From Polyangiaceae bacterium (GTDB taxonomy: Bacteria > Myxococcota_A > Polyangia > Polyangiales > Polyangiaceae), in assembly GCA_025353725.1 (NCBI GenBank), contig JANXOF010000033.1, forward strand, positions 22,757-86,756: a stretch of DNA of 64,000 nt. The letters are read 5' to 3'. Positions 1-8,155 of the stretch are shown here, in pieces. How positions within the stretch are numbered: position 1 is the stretch's first letter; each line of letters begins with the position of its first letter. Below the pieces are notes generated by a model, which saw only the letters and a program-made list of their open reading frames with translations, did not search any database and was not told where the DNA came from. The position numbers and the translations under genes are program-made.

Positions 1-391
1 GCCGATATTACGGATGCGGTCAAGGGGAATACGAGCGGCCAAGGGATTCTCTCTCTGTTCCGAAGGGGAGGCCTGGAGGGTTCAGGATGCCGCGTCCAGT
101 TACCACGTCGGTGACCGATTTGGCCCGGCGAAAGTTGACGACGTCTGATTCTGCGGCGCTTGAGCGCGCCGGCCAGGCCTCGCACGCATGAGGTTCCGCT
201 TTATCGCGTCTTAGGTTCGCGGCTGAGGTTGGACCACGCCACGAAAAGGTCACGCAGGAGGCCCACGGGGTCGACCCCCTCGCCCGCTCGCGGGGCTCGG
301 ACGACCGGCCAGCCAGGTGCGACCTCGTCGTCGCACGGCAAAAAACCGTTCGCGCAGCTCAGCCGAAAGGCGCTCGTGCCCGTGGCGTTGC
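1..391. other. Stretch with no confident gene
   Basis: No complete gene is convincing here. On the plus strand the first frame is open from the window edge to a TGA at 112-114 and could be the last 37 codons of a gene that begins outside the window, but the peptide (starting ADITDAVKGN) matches no family I recognise. The remaining bases to 391 lie downstream of the minus-strand PilZ gene and probably hold its 3' flank. I see no hairpin followed by a T-run. Confidence 0.25.
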
Positions 392-847
392 TCATGGGGC
401 GAGACCGAGGATCGTGGCCGTCCAGTGGATACGCTGAGGGCGGCTGGGAAGCGGCGGAGGTACGCGGCGCAGGTGTCCGCGGAGGATGAGCCGCTTCACG
501 CGATCAAGCGTCGAAAACGAGAGCCCCACGCCCGCACCGCGATCGCCTCCACGTCGACCTCGGACGATACGAGCAACGCGTGCTTCGCTGTCAAACCAAA
601 GGCCCAATTGCGTCGCGCGAAACGAAACGATGAGGCTTTCGCCAACCTCGAGATCGTCATCCGTCGAAACGAACATTCCGTCGGGCGAAAGGTTTAGAGC
701 CGTCTGCGCGACCCGCCTGAAATCACGCTCGCGCACGACCTCGCACGAGAACGCAAGCGCGCGACGCACCTCACGGCGATCGTTGCGTCGTACGAGCGTG
801 AGCCGATGTCTCGAAGCGGGACCCGACACGAGAGCGCGCTGCGTCAT
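392..847 (-). CDS. PilZ domain protein
   Basis: A 151-residue cytosolic protein with a single PilZ domain, the family that binds cyclic di-GMP. The two parts of the ligand signature are visible: an Arg-rich RREVRR near residue 25 and NLSPDGMFV near residue 52 (D/N-x-S-x-x-G). The C-terminal tail after the barrel is rich in Arg and Pro, as I recall for myxobacterial PilZ proteins. It lies 52 bp downstream of the FGE-domain gene on the same strand and may be cotranscribed with it. The target process (motility, polysaccharide or transcription) cannot be told from this protein alone. Family assignment is firm; c-di-GMP binding is inferred from the motif. Confidence 0.75.
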   Translation of the reverse strand: MTQRALVSGPASRHRLTLVRRNDRREVRRALAFSCEVVRERDFRRVAQTALNLSPDGMFVSTDDDLEVGESLIVSFRATQLGLWFDSEARVARIVRGRRGGDRGAGVGLSFSTLDRVKRLILRGHLRRVPPPLPSRPQRIHWTATILGLAP

Positions 848-899
848 ACGGGAATCGTAGAAAGAACGCCCGTGGATGGGCCAACAACTCCGCTTCCTT

Positions 900-1985
900 T
901 CATGGCATCCGCGACGCCTGCTTTCGCGTCTTCACGGCTCGCAGAGGCGTAGCGGGAGTACGAGCTGCGGGTGCGACAGGTGCGACAGGTGCGACAGGCG
1001 ATGGCGCCCGCTGCGACGACGCGACGGGAAAATCTGCACAGCAGCGAAAGCCTGTCGAGTAGTCGTGGTATCGCGCGCCGTGCACGCTGGTTTGGTACCC
1101 GCACCCCTCGCCGTGTCCGACGCTCGCGACGTCCTGATAGTAGCCGCCGTAGAACGTACCTCCAGAGTCTGCGACCCACTCGTGAAGGTTTCCCACCATA
1201 TCATAAACGCCATATCCGTTCGTGCAGCCACGATGCTCACCCGTGCGCGAGAGCGTTCCGTCTTGCTGATTCAGGCTCGGTTGGTTCATCGTCGACCAAC
1301 CCCAGCGCCCACGCCCGTAGAGACTAAGAATAGGGCTCTTGCCGGTATCGTTGCATCGGCCAGGCTCACGGCGATCCCCGTATCCAAACGACTTCGCATC
1401 GGGGCCGCGGCACGCCTGTCCCCATTCCTCTGCGCGACATAAGCGTTTACTCGACGACGCGCACGCGCGCTGCGCCTCGACCGCACTAATGTACCCTTGT
1501 GGAAAGACATCAGGCGCGCTGACGGCCCTCACAAGGCGGGGCGAATCGACCTGCGAGAAGGGTGAGTGCGCGCGCTCCTCGCCGTCGGGCAGCACATCGA
1601 CGAGCGTGGCTTCATACCGATCGATGCAAAATTTCCCTTCGACGCTCACCATCGCGCGCGGGCAATCGCCGCGCATGCCATCGCCGCGGTCTCCTTTAGG
1701 TTGGACCTCGAGACTGCGTAAGGCGCGAAAGCTTGCCGTTGCGGAGTGGCCACTTTCGGCGTTCACGAATTCTGGTAAGTCGGCCTCGACGTGCGACGTC
1801 GCGAGCGCGCTTTCGCCCCCCGTCACGCGGCACGCCATGACGGGGAGAACCACGCCGAGAAGTACCGCGAAGTGACGGCTATCGCGGAACGCGAGCGGCA
1901 CGCTACGTTCCAGCCTTCCGTGTGCCTGCCGGTTCAAACACGTGACCCTAGCTAAGAAGGATGACGCCCGATTGACGCCGCGCAA
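900..1985 (-). CDS. FGE-sulfatase (SUMF1) domain lipoprotein
   Basis: Up to 361 residues. The N-terminal region contains a hydrophobic stretch ending in PVMAC, a lipobox, so the mature protein is probably an exported lipoprotein; the real start may be the GTG at about 1901, which would give a normal-length signal peptide. The body is a formylglycine-generating-enzyme-like (SUMF1/EgtB/PvdO) fold: CIDRYEATLVD near residue 117, a Cys-rich centre with RLCRAEEWGQACRG, GVYDMVGNLHEWVAD near residue 260 and STGFRCCADF near 310. In this family the fold is used both by sulfatase activators and by non-catalytic surface proteins; no sulfatase is nearby, so activity is not assigned. The tail after the domain carries a short Pro-Val-Ala repeat encoded by a 9-nt tandem repeat near 971-998. 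Confidence 0.7.
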   Translation of the reverse strand: MRGVNRASSFLARVTCLNRQAHGRLERSVPLAFRDSRHFAVLLGVVLPVMACRVTGGESALATSHVEADLPEFVNAESGHSATASFRALRSLEVQPKGDRGDGMRGDCPRAMVSVEGKFCIDRYEATLVDVLPDGEERAHSPFSQVDSPRLVRAVSAPDVFPQGYISAVEAQRACASSSKRLCRAEEWGQACRGPDAKSFGYGDRREPGRCNDTGKSPILSLYGRGRWGWSTMNQPSLNQQDGTLSRTGEHRGCTNGYGVYDMVGNLHEWVADSGGTFYGGYYQDVASVGHGEGCGYQTSVHGARYHDYSTGFRCCADFPVASSQRAPSPVAPVAPVAPAARTPATPLRAVKTRKQASRMP

Positions 1986-2052
1986 GCCGCTCGCTCACGC
2001 CTCCACGTGAGACTCCATCCCCAAATGTAGGTAACCGTCGGACGTCGTAAGC

Positions 2053-2862
2053 TCAGCGACCGGTCCATACGGCCGGTCGCTTTTCGAGGAACGCGGTCAG
2101 TCCCTCGCGCGCGTCATCCGTGCCAAGCACTTCTCCGAGCTTCGTTCGCAGCAGCGGAAGCGCCTTGTCGAGGTCCAAGTCTTCCTGCGCGGCAAACGCG
2201 CGGAGTCCTAGACGTACGGCCACCGAACTCTTCGCCGCGATGGCCTCTGTCATCTCGCTCACCGCGGCGTCGAGAAACTCAGCGCCCACGGCGCGGTTGA
2301 GAAGGCCGATGCTCACCGCTCGCTCGGCACTCATCTTTTTTCCGAGCACCATCATCTCGACAAGCTCACGCCTAGGAACGACGCGCGCGAGCACGGCCAT
2401 AATCATCATCGGGAACAGACCCACGTGAATTTCGGGCGTCCCAAGCGTCGCTTCGACGTCAGCCACGGCAAATGTCGCAGCCGCGACGAGACCGAGACCG
2501 CCCCCCATGGCCGGCCCGTTGACGCGCGCGACAATCGGCTTTTCGGCCCGCATCATCGCAAGCAGGAGGTCCGCGTAGTCGCCTTTGGGCGGAAGGACCT
2601 GCCCCTCCCCACCGCTTGGGGTCATCTGCGCAAAGTCGCCGCCCGCGCAGAAGGCGCCGCCTTCACCCGTGAGTACAAGCGACCGCACGCTTTCATCGGC
2701 GTGGGCGTCATCGATCGCGTACAGAAGTTCGTTAATCATTTGAGGCCCGATCGCGTTTCGGCGTTCGGGATTGAAGAGCGTGAGCGTCCTCACTCCGTGA
2801 GCGCCGCTCATCGTTCGTATCTTCGCGTAGAGGCGCGTCGGTGGCGTTGTCGGCGTCGCCAT
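2053..2862 (-). CDS. Enoyl-CoA hydratase/isomerase family protein
   Basis: A 269-residue crotonase-fold protein. Visible hallmarks are FNPERRNAIGPQM near residue 30, the oxyanion-hole segment GEGGAFCAGGDF near residue 66, and NGPAMGGGLGLVAAATFAVA near residue 115. These fit hydration of 2-enoyl-CoA or a related CoA-ester isomerisation. Its ATG overlaps the TGA of the upstream cleavage-enzyme gene by one base (TGATG at 2860-2864), so the two are translationally coupled and probably act in the same catabolic route. The glutamate at the classical second catalytic position is not obvious in the segment VDVEATLGTPEIHVGLFP (a Glu is present in TPEI), so the exact reaction is left open. Confidence 0.82.
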   Translation of the reverse strand: MATPTTPPTRLYAKIRTMSGAHGVRTLTLFNPERRNAIGPQMINELLYAIDDAHADESVRSLVLTGEGGAFCAGGDFAQMTPSGGEGQVLPPKGDYADLLLAMMRAEKPIVARVNGPAMGGGLGLVAAATFAVADVEATLGTPEIHVGLFPMMIMAVLARVVPRRELVEMMVLGKKMSAERAVSIGLLNRAVGAEFLDAAVSEMTEAIAAKSSVAVRLGLRAFAAQEDLDLDKALPLLRTKLGEVLGTDDAREGLTAFLEKRPAVWTGR

Positions 2863-3827
2863 CAGGCAACGCCAGCCGGTTGGAGTGTCGAGCTCGCGCT
2901 CAGCGACGACGCCAAAGCGCGCGGAACAAACTGGTCGAGCCCAAGAATTTCCTTTGCTTGCTCGACCGTCGCGACTTTACGTCCACAGTCTCGCACCATC
3001 CGTGCCGCGACCTCGACGAGTTCACCGTTTGACTGCGCAACGTCACCATTTGGCAAGTAGAGATTGTCTTCGAGCCCCGCTCGAATATTTCCGCCGAGCG
3101 CGAGTGCCGCCCCGATCATGCGCCAGCCGCACTTTGAGATACCGATGACCTCCCACTCACTGCCGGCGGGCATAATTTTGGTTTGAAGCTGCAAGCTTTC
3201 GACGAGGGGCGGGATACCGCCAAGAACGTTGAGAATGAACGAAAACTGTAGCGGCTTCTTGAGCACCCCCATATCGAGTAGGGGCCAGATACCGTACGTG
3301 TGACCGGTATCGAAGCACTCGAGCTCGGGCTTGACTCCTGCCTCGTTCATCGCCTCCAAGAGCTTTATAATTTTCGCGTACGTATTCGGAAACACCATAT
3401 CGAAAACGAACTGCTTTCGATTCTCGGAATACTTTGAGTAATTCATGGTGCCCATATTCAGGGCAGCGATGTGCGGGCGACTCTCTTTGATGTACGTCGC
3501 CTGCTCGGTCACGTCTTCGAGAATGGTCCCGGTCGAAAAGTTGAGAAGCACCGGACAGCGCTTCTCTATTTCAGCTTTAATGCTCGCGAACACCTTCGGA
3601 TCGAACGTCGGTGCGCCGTCTTCATGTCGAGCGTGGAGATGAACGACCGCCGCGCCAGCGTCGTACGCACGTTTGCATTCCTCCGCAATCTCAACAGGGG
3701 TGTACGGAATACCCGAACACTGTTTTCGATTCGCGAGCACTCCTGTCACCGCACACGTGATGACACAGAGATCGGCGTCGCGCGTCAACGAAACAGCTTT
3801 TGCACCGGCATTTTTTATCATCGTCAT
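2862..3827 (-). CDS. Beta-keto acid cleavage enzyme (BKACE, DUF849)
   Basis: A 321-residue TIM-barrel enzyme of the family that includes 3-keto-5-aminohexanoate cleavage enzyme (Kce). Members condense a beta-keto acid with acetyl-CoA to give acetoacetate and a CoA ester, using a divalent metal. Seen here: the metal-binding VVHLHARHEDG near residue 61, LNFSTGT near residue 95, GTMNY near residue 126, ECFDTGH near residue 170 and GLEDNLYLPNGD near residue 255 with the conserved metal-ligand region. Residues that set substrate charge vary in the family and I cannot assign a substrate. It sits between a MarR regulator and an enoyl-CoA hydratase in one minus-strand operon, without a kamA/kamD set, so lysine fermentation is unlikely and breakdown of a carnitine-like or dehydrocarnitine-like compound or another keto acid is possible. 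Confidence 0.85.
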   Translation of the reverse strand: MTMIKNAGAKAVSLTRDADLCVITCAVTGVLANRKQCSGIPYTPVEIAEECKRAYDAGAAVVHLHARHEDGAPTFDPKVFASIKAEIEKRCPVLLNFSTGTILEDVTEQATYIKESRPHIAALNMGTMNYSKYSENRKQFVFDMVFPNTYAKIIKLLEAMNEAGVKPELECFDTGHTYGIWPLLDMGVLKKPLQFSFILNVLGGIPPLVESLQLQTKIMPAGSEWEVIGISKCGWRMIGAALALGGNIRAGLEDNLYLPNGDVAQSNGELVEVAARMVRDCGRKVATVEQAKEILGLDQFVPRALASSLSASSTLQPAGVA

Positions 3828-3846
3828 CTGTATTTTTCCCCGGTTG

Positions 3847-4353
3847 TCAGAGTGTCTTTTGCTTAGCCATGTCGCTTTGAACGTCGTGCTGCACGCGCTT
3901 TGCGATTTTGGCCAGAATTCGCATTAAATCATGGGCTTCTTGAGACGATAGACTTTCAAGTGCTGATTTGAATATTTCCATCGGCTCGACGGGTATCGCG
4001 CGTGCGAGCGTCTGACCTTTCGGACTAAGTCGAATGCGTACGACCCTCCGATCCTCGGTCGAGCGCTCGCGCACCACAAGGCCCTCCCGTTCCATGCGGT
4101 CGATAATCCCAGTTACGGTGCTGTTCTGGGCCCTAATTTTTTCCGAGAGCTCCGAAAGCGTGAGGTCTGAAACCTCTTCGAGAAGTTTGAGCACGGTAAG
4201 CTGCGGTCCCGTGAGGTCCGCTCGTCGTGCGAGCTCCTTCGTAATTCGACGGCTCTCCGTGTAGAGATAAATCGTCGCCTCGACGACCTGATCGACCTCG
4301 CTTTTGCGCAGCGATTTATCCAAGTTCGAATGTTCCGTTGAAGGCGACGTCAT
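3847..4353 (-). CDS. MarR family transcriptional regulator
   Basis: A 168-residue winged-helix regulator. The DNA-binding region runs from about residue 45 to 115: GPQLTVLKLLEEV, then TLSELSEKIRAQNSTVTGII as the recognition helix region, then the wing RSTEDRRVVRIRLSPKG. It is the first gene of a three-gene minus-strand operon, 20 bp upstream of the BKACE gene. Members of this family usually sense a small ligand and repress their own operon and the neighbouring divergent gene, so it most likely responds to the substrate or CoA product of the two downstream enzymes. Local autoregulation is inference; a candidate operator lies at 4407-4420. Confidence 0.85.
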   Translation of the reverse strand: MTSPSTEHSNLDKSLRKSEVDQVVEATIYLYTESRRITKELARRADLTGPQLTVLKLLEEVSDLTLSELSEKIRAQNSTVTGIIDRMEREGLVVRERSTEDRRVVRIRLSPKGQTLARAIPVEPMEIFKSALESLSSQEAHDLMRILAKIAKRVQHDVQSDMAKQKTL

Positions 4354-4406
4354 TGAGGACCAGACGTTTGGCTCTCGTTCGTTCGGCGGCGCCGCGAGGC
4401 AAACTC

Positions 4407-4420
4407 TTTCGTGTGCGAAA
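4407..4420. promoter_or_regulatory. Candidate MarR operator palindrome
   Basis: TTTCG-TGTG-CGAAA is a perfect 5-bp inverted repeat with a 4-bp centre in the 113-bp divergent region between the marR-type gene and the acetyltransferase. Position and symmetry suit a MarR dimer, but it is short and a single copy, so it is a candidate only. Confidence 0.3.
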
Positions 4421-4466
4421 TATCGACCGTTTGGAGGCAGCCGTCAACGGGTTTACCATCCCTCGA

Positions 4467-4997
4467 ATGACGCGCTTGGTAACACCTCGGCTCATCCTCG
4501 AACCCATGAGCCTTGCGCTCGTCGAGGCGGTCTTTCGCTCGGATCGAGCGGCGGTCGAGCAGATGGTAGGCGCGAAGGTTCCGGCAGCGTGGCCGGGCCG
4601 CGTCCTCGTCGAACGTGCGTTCAGCGCATCCCTTGACGCCATCCGAGCCGATCCAGAAACGCGCCTCTGGGGGGATCGCTTGATGATCACGCGCGAAGGC
4701 AACGAGCGCCTCGTCATCGGGAGCATCATCTTCCACGGACGGCCCGACGCGTCGGGCGTCGCCGAGGTGGGCTACGGCGTCGAGGAGAGCTGGCAGCGAA
4801 AGGGCGTCGCCACCGAGGGCACACGCGCGGCGATCGAATGGGCCCTGTCGCAAAAGGGTGTTCGAACCGTGACGGCAACCACGCCTCCGTGGCACGCCGC
4901 CTCCATCCGAGTGCTAGAAAAGTCGGGCCTCGTGAGGGTCGGGAGCGAAGACCACGAGCTCCTCGGTGAGGTGCTTCGGTTCTCACGCTCCCGGTGA
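4467..4997 (+). CDS. GNAT family N-acetyltransferase (RimJ-like)
   Basis: A 176-residue acetyltransferase of the RimJ/RimL type. The start is taken at the ATG giving MTRLVTPRLILEPMSL, because this segment is the family's typical N-terminus; the frame stays open upstream but without resemblance. Later motifs are VGYGVEESWQRKGVATEG near residue 92, which forms the acetyl-CoA pyrophosphate loop (R/Q-x-x-G-x-A), and ATTPPWHAASIRVLEKSGL near residue 133, the Asn/Ser-rich helix. It transfers an acetyl group from acetyl-CoA to an amine; the acceptor, protein N-terminus or small molecule, is unknown. It is divergent from the MarR operon. Confidence 0.78.
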   Translation: MTRLVTPRLILEPMSLALVEAVFRSDRAAVEQMVGAKVPAAWPGRVLVERAFSASLDAIRADPETRLWGDRLMITREGNERLVIGSIIFHGRPDASGVAEVGYGVEESWQRKGVATEGTRAAIEWALSQKGVRTVTATTPPWHAASIRVLEKSGLVRVGSEDHELLGEVLRFSRSR

Positions 4998-5066
4998 GTC
5001 TCAAGGCGTCGTAACGTCGTCCTCCGTGAATGGCATCTGTAGCCTCTTCGCGGTACACACGGCGCC

Positions 5067-6017
5067 ATGGTTCCGTCGCGTCGCATTTTCGCAGTTTGCC
5101 TTTTTGCCTTCGTCGGAACGGGCCTACTCGCGGCGACCAGCCGTGTCACCACGGCGCGCGGCGATGGCGTTGCCGACGCAGGGGGAACGATAAACGCCGT
5201 CGCCTTGCCTCTGCCCCAAGGCTCTCCGCTAACGCCAGTCGCTACCGGCGTGGCCCCGACCACCGGAGGGATTCCGCCTGCCCCATCCCCGACTCCGCCG
5301 CCCTCAGCGACGACTCCCGAGCCGCATCCGCGCGACGGCGACCACGGCAAGGTTTCCGTAACGATAGACACCGAAACGCTGGGTTGCAGGGAGCAGGCGG
5401 CCCAGTCCTTCCTGGTCCGCGGCAACTGGTTTCCCCGTACAAGCGACGCTGCAAAACAGAAAGAGGGACGAAAGCTCCTCGAAAGCTCCATCGCGTACCG
5501 CACGTCGAAATACGGGTACTTTGAAGGTTTCGGGAGTTCCAAAGCGAATCCCCATCCGCCGAAGCACTACGCAAAGTCTACGACGTTCATGGGTATGAGC
5601 GTGCAGGTCCATGAGCGCATCGTTCCCGCACTCAAATGCGTGGAAGCGGCACTCGTGAGCAGCGGAGCCGGGAGCGCATACAAGCCACGCGCCATGGGCG
5701 GCCTTCGTTTTCGCAATACGTACCGCGGCGTCGAAATCTCGAACCACGTCTACGGCATCGCGATCGACATCGAGCCCGATCGCAACACGTGCTGCGGCTG
5801 CGTAGCCCCCTGGCCGGACCATCCCCTTTGCAAAGCCAAGGACAAGACCGTCTGGGAGCGAATGGCGATGCCGAAGTCATGGGTCGAGACGTTCGAGCGT
5901 TTTGGATTCTACTGGCTCGGCCACGACGTGCTCCAAGACACGATGCACTTCGAATTCCTCGGCGATCCGGACAAGATTACGGAGCCAGCAAGCAAGCCCG
6001 CGCCTGCGAAACCATGA
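5067..6017 (+). CDS. Exported M15-type D-Ala-D-Ala carboxypeptidase-like protein
   Basis: A 316-residue protein with a signal peptide-like N-terminus (residues 1-31), then a Pro/Thr-rich linker to about residue 90, then a zinc peptidase domain. The M15 zinc signature is complete: SNHVYGIAIDIEPD near residue 226 supplies His and Asp, and DTMHFEF near residue 293 supplies the last His. RGNWFPRT and the aromatic-rich helix before the last motif also match M15C proteins, which act on peptidoglycan stem peptides in the periplasm. A cluster of Cys (NTCCGCVAPWP) sits in the loop after the first motif and could form disulfides. It lies alone between the acetyltransferase and yceD. Confidence 0.75.
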   Translation: MVPSRRIFAVCLFAFVGTGLLAATSRVTTARGDGVADAGGTINAVALPLPQGSPLTPVATGVAPTTGGIPPAPSPTPPPSATTPEPHPRDGDHGKVSVTIDTETLGCREQAAQSFLVRGNWFPRTSDAAKQKEGRKLLESSIAYRTSKYGYFEGFGSSKANPHPPKHYAKSTTFMGMSVQVHERIVPALKCVEAALVSSGAGSAYKPRAMGGLRFRNTYRGVEISNHVYGIAIDIEPDRNTCCGCVAPWPDHPLCKAKDKTVWERMAMPKSWVETFERFGFYWLGHDVLQDTMHFEFLGDPDKITEPASKPAPAKP

Positions 6018-6056
6018 GCCACCTGCCCCTCCGAAAGGTCTGGAAAGCAAAGGGGC

Positions 6057-6084
6057 TTGCGCTTCGCTCGATAACGCCTAGAAG
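6057..6084 (+). promoter_or_regulatory. Candidate sigma-70-type promoter for yceD-rpmF
   Basis: TTGCGC at 6057-6062 and TAGAAG at 6079-6084 are separated by 16 bp, placing the likely start of transcription about 15 bp before the yceD ATG at 6106. A very similar pair occurs before acpP (11025-11053). Prediction by eye only. Confidence 0.35.
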
Positions 6085-6105
6085 TGCGCGCCGAACGGAC
6101 AACTT

Positions 6106-6666
6106 ATGAGCGCACACGAGTTTACGATAAAAACGACCGAGCTTGATGCTGGCGGCAAGGATTACAGCCACGCGATCCGTGTTGCGTGGATGCGCGGAGC
6201 CCTTGAGGACCACGAAGCGAACCCCACCGGAACTGAAGGCCGCGTCGCGTTCCGTGCCTCGAAAAGCGGTCATGATGTCGTGGTCCACGGCACGATTGAC
6301 GCCGCGCTGCGTGTGCCGTGCGCGCGTTGCCTCGAAGACGTCGACATCGACGTTCACGCGGACGTCAGCGTCCTCTACGTCCCTGGCTCGAAGGTCAAAG
6401 ACACGCCGAAAGACGCCGAAGTCGAGTACACGCTCGAAGACGCGGAAGCCGACACTCTGCCTTACGACGGCGAGACCGTCGTGCTCGACGACCTCGTTCG
6501 CGACGAGCTGTTGTTGGGTCTCCCCATGATTCCCTTGTGCTCGGACGACTGCCCGGGTATGTCCCCCGCCCCGGGAGTTGGAGCGATGTCTGCTCCCGAA
6601 ACGAGAGATATCGATCCCCGCCTCGCGCCGCTTCTGGCGTTCCAGGGCAAGACGACGAAGATTTGA
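6106..6666 (+). CDS. yceD: YceD family (DUF177) protein
   Basis: A 186-residue member of the YceD/DUF177 family, which is found almost universally next to the L32 ribosomal protein gene and in plants has been linked to 23S rRNA accumulation. The conserved Cys pair CARCLEDV lies near residue 68 and a second Cys pair CSDDCPGM near residue 145; the acidic VLDDLVRDELLLGLPMIPLC just before the second pair is the best conserved part of the family. The gene ends 28 bp before rpmF and is clearly cotranscribed with it. The function in this organism is inferred from family and context. Confidence 0.85.
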   Translation: MSAHEFTIKTTELDAGGKDYSHAIRVAWMRGALEDHEANPTGTEGRVAFRASKSGHDVVVHGTIDAALRVPCARCLEDVDIDVHADVSVLYVPGSKVKDTPKDAEVEYTLEDAEADTLPYDGETVVLDDLVRDELLLGLPMIPLCSDDCPGMSPAPGVGAMSAPETRDIDPRLAPLLAFQGKTTKI

Positions 6667-6694
6667 TTCTCTTTGACTTTCAAAGGAGTATGCC

Positions 6695-6886
6695 GTGGCG
6701 GTCCCCAAGCGACGAACGAGCCGATCTAGACGCAACATGCGCCGCGCGAATCACGACAAGGTGACGCCGGTTCAACTCATTGCCTGCGCCAACTGCGGCG
6801 AACCTGTGATCCCCCACCGCGCATGTGCTTCGTGCGGTCACTACAAGGGGCGTGAAGTAATGCCGGGCAAAGCCGAGAAAAGCTAG
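6695..6886 (+). CDS. rpmF: 50S ribosomal protein L32
   Basis: A 63-residue small ribosomal protein. The N-terminus MAVPKRRTSRSRRNMRRANH is typical of L32, and CANCGEPVIPHRACASCGHY near residue 30 is the four-Cys zinc-ribbon form of the protein (C+ type). The start is a GTG at 6695 preceded by the strong Shine-Dalgarno AAAGGAG at 6682-6688. It follows yceD, the usual order, and is followed by a probable terminator rather than by plsX. Confidence 0.95.
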   Translation: MAVPKRRTSRSRRNMRRANHDKVTPVQLIACANCGEPVIPHRACASCGHYKGREVMPGKAEKS

Positions 6887-6932
6887 AGCTAGGTAGTCGA
6901 CTCGCTCGCGCGCCAACGAGAACGAGCGACTC

Positions 6933-6967
6933 GGACAGGCACAGGCTCTGTGTCTTGTCCTACTTTT
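6933..6967 (+). terminator. Probable terminator after rpmF
   Basis: GGACA-gg-CACAG-gct-CTGTG-tct-TGTCC forms a ten-pair hairpin with an internal loop at 6933-6960 and is followed by TACTTTT. A second imperfect hairpin (6898-6907 with 6923-6933, ten of eleven pairs) lies just before it. Together they suggest that yceD-rpmF and fabH are separate transcripts. Confidence 0.5.
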
Positions 6968-7133
6968 GGCTGTTAACGGAGTTTCGGTGCGAATGTTGCC
7001 TTGATGCGTCGGCTCTACCGTCGATTTATCAAGGCTTATTTGTGTCAGGCACATCCCTCTTTTCCCAGCTTCGACTGCGCTGTCTGTGACGCTAACGATA
7101 AGCGCGGCCGCACTTCACGAGATCGTGCCCTAA

Positions 7134-8141
7134 ATGATGAGTCCAGCCTCACGCATCCTCGGAACGGGTCACTATCTCCCCGAGGGCGTGCGCACGAACG
7201 CTGACCTCGAGAAGATGGTTGACACCACCGACCAGTGGATCTTCGACCGCACGGGTATTCGAGAGCGGCGGATAGCACCCGACGGCGTCGTAACCAGCGA
7301 CATGGCCACGGCGGCCGCGAAGAACGCGCTCGATGCCGCGGGACTCGAGCCACCGGACATTGACCTTATTCTTGTCGGCACCGTCACGCCCGACATGCCC
7401 ATGCCTGCGACAGCTGTTTTTGTGCAGCAGAAACTCGGAGCGCGGAACTGTCCTGCGATGGACCTTTCGGCGGCATGCGCGGGATTTCTGTTCGGACTGA
7501 CCATCGCGGACCAGTTCATTCGGACGGGTGCGATGACCCACGTCTTGGTCATCGGCGTTGAGCTCTTGTCTCGTGTCGTCAACTGGGAAGATCGCACGAC
7601 ATGCGTGCTCTTCGGAGACGGCGCAGGCGCTGTCATTCTCGGTCCGGCGGGCGGAGCGACGAGCACGGATGGGAAGCCGCGTGGTTTGCTCGCGACGAAG
7701 ATCCAGTCCGACGGGTTACTGGCGCAGTCCCTCATGATTCCGGGCGGTGGCTCGGTCATGCCCATGTCGGCGGATATACTGGCGCTGAAGAAGCACAAGG
7801 TACACATGCGCGGTCAGGACATCTTTAAAGTCGCGGTCAAGAACCTTTATGCAGCGACCAAGGAGGCGCTCGATATGACCGGGATGACCGCCGATCAGGT
7901 CGACTGGATCTGCCCCCACCAAGCCAACCTTCGCATTATCGACTTCGCGGCGACACGGCTCGGCGTTCCGAAAGACAAGGTGCTCACCAACATCGATCGC
8001 GTCGGGAACACATCGAGCGCCTCCATCCCGATTTTGCTCGATGAGAGCATTCGATCCGGAAAAGTGAAGCCGGGCGAGACGGTGGCGATGTGTGCGCTCG
8101 GCGCTGGGATCTCGTGGGGTGGCGCCATCGTTCGGATGTAG
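7134..8141 (+). CDS. fabH: 3-oxoacyl-ACP synthase III
   Basis: A 335-residue KASIII, which condenses acetyl-CoA (or a branched acyl-CoA) with malonyl-ACP to start fatty-acid synthesis. The catalytic triad is present: Cys in LSAACAGFLFGL near residue 113, His in CPHQANLRI near residue 262, and Asn in GNTSSASIPI near residue 292. The length and the C-terminal CALGAGISWGGA are normal. Two adjacent ATG codons (7134, 7137) leave the start uncertain by one residue. It heads the run fabH-fabD-fabG-acpP-fabF, but two lipoprotein genes lie between it and fabD. Primer preference cannot be told from the sequence. Confidence 0.95.
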   Translation: MMSPASRILGTGHYLPEGVRTNADLEKMVDTTDQWIFDRTGIRERRIAPDGVVTSDMATAAAKNALDAAGLEPPDIDLILVGTVTPDMPMPATAVFVQQKLGARNCPAMDLSAACAGFLFGLTIADQFIRTGAMTHVLVIGVELLSRVVNWEDRTTCVLFGDGAGAVILGPAGGATSTDGKPRGLLATKIQSDGLLAQSLMIPGGGSVMPMSADILALKKHKVHMRGQDIFKVAVKNLYAATKEALDMTGMTADQVDWICPHQANLRIIDFAATRLGVPKDKVLTNIDRVGNTSSASIPILLDESIRSGKVKPGETVAMCALGAGISWGGAIVRM

Positions 8142-8155
8142 CCCGCGGGCACGGT

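Noticed and set aside
971..998. Short tandem repeat that could be read as a mobile or CRISPR repeat
   Set aside because: It is an in-frame 9-nt repeat encoding a Pro-Val-Ala tail of the FGE-domain protein, with no spacers.
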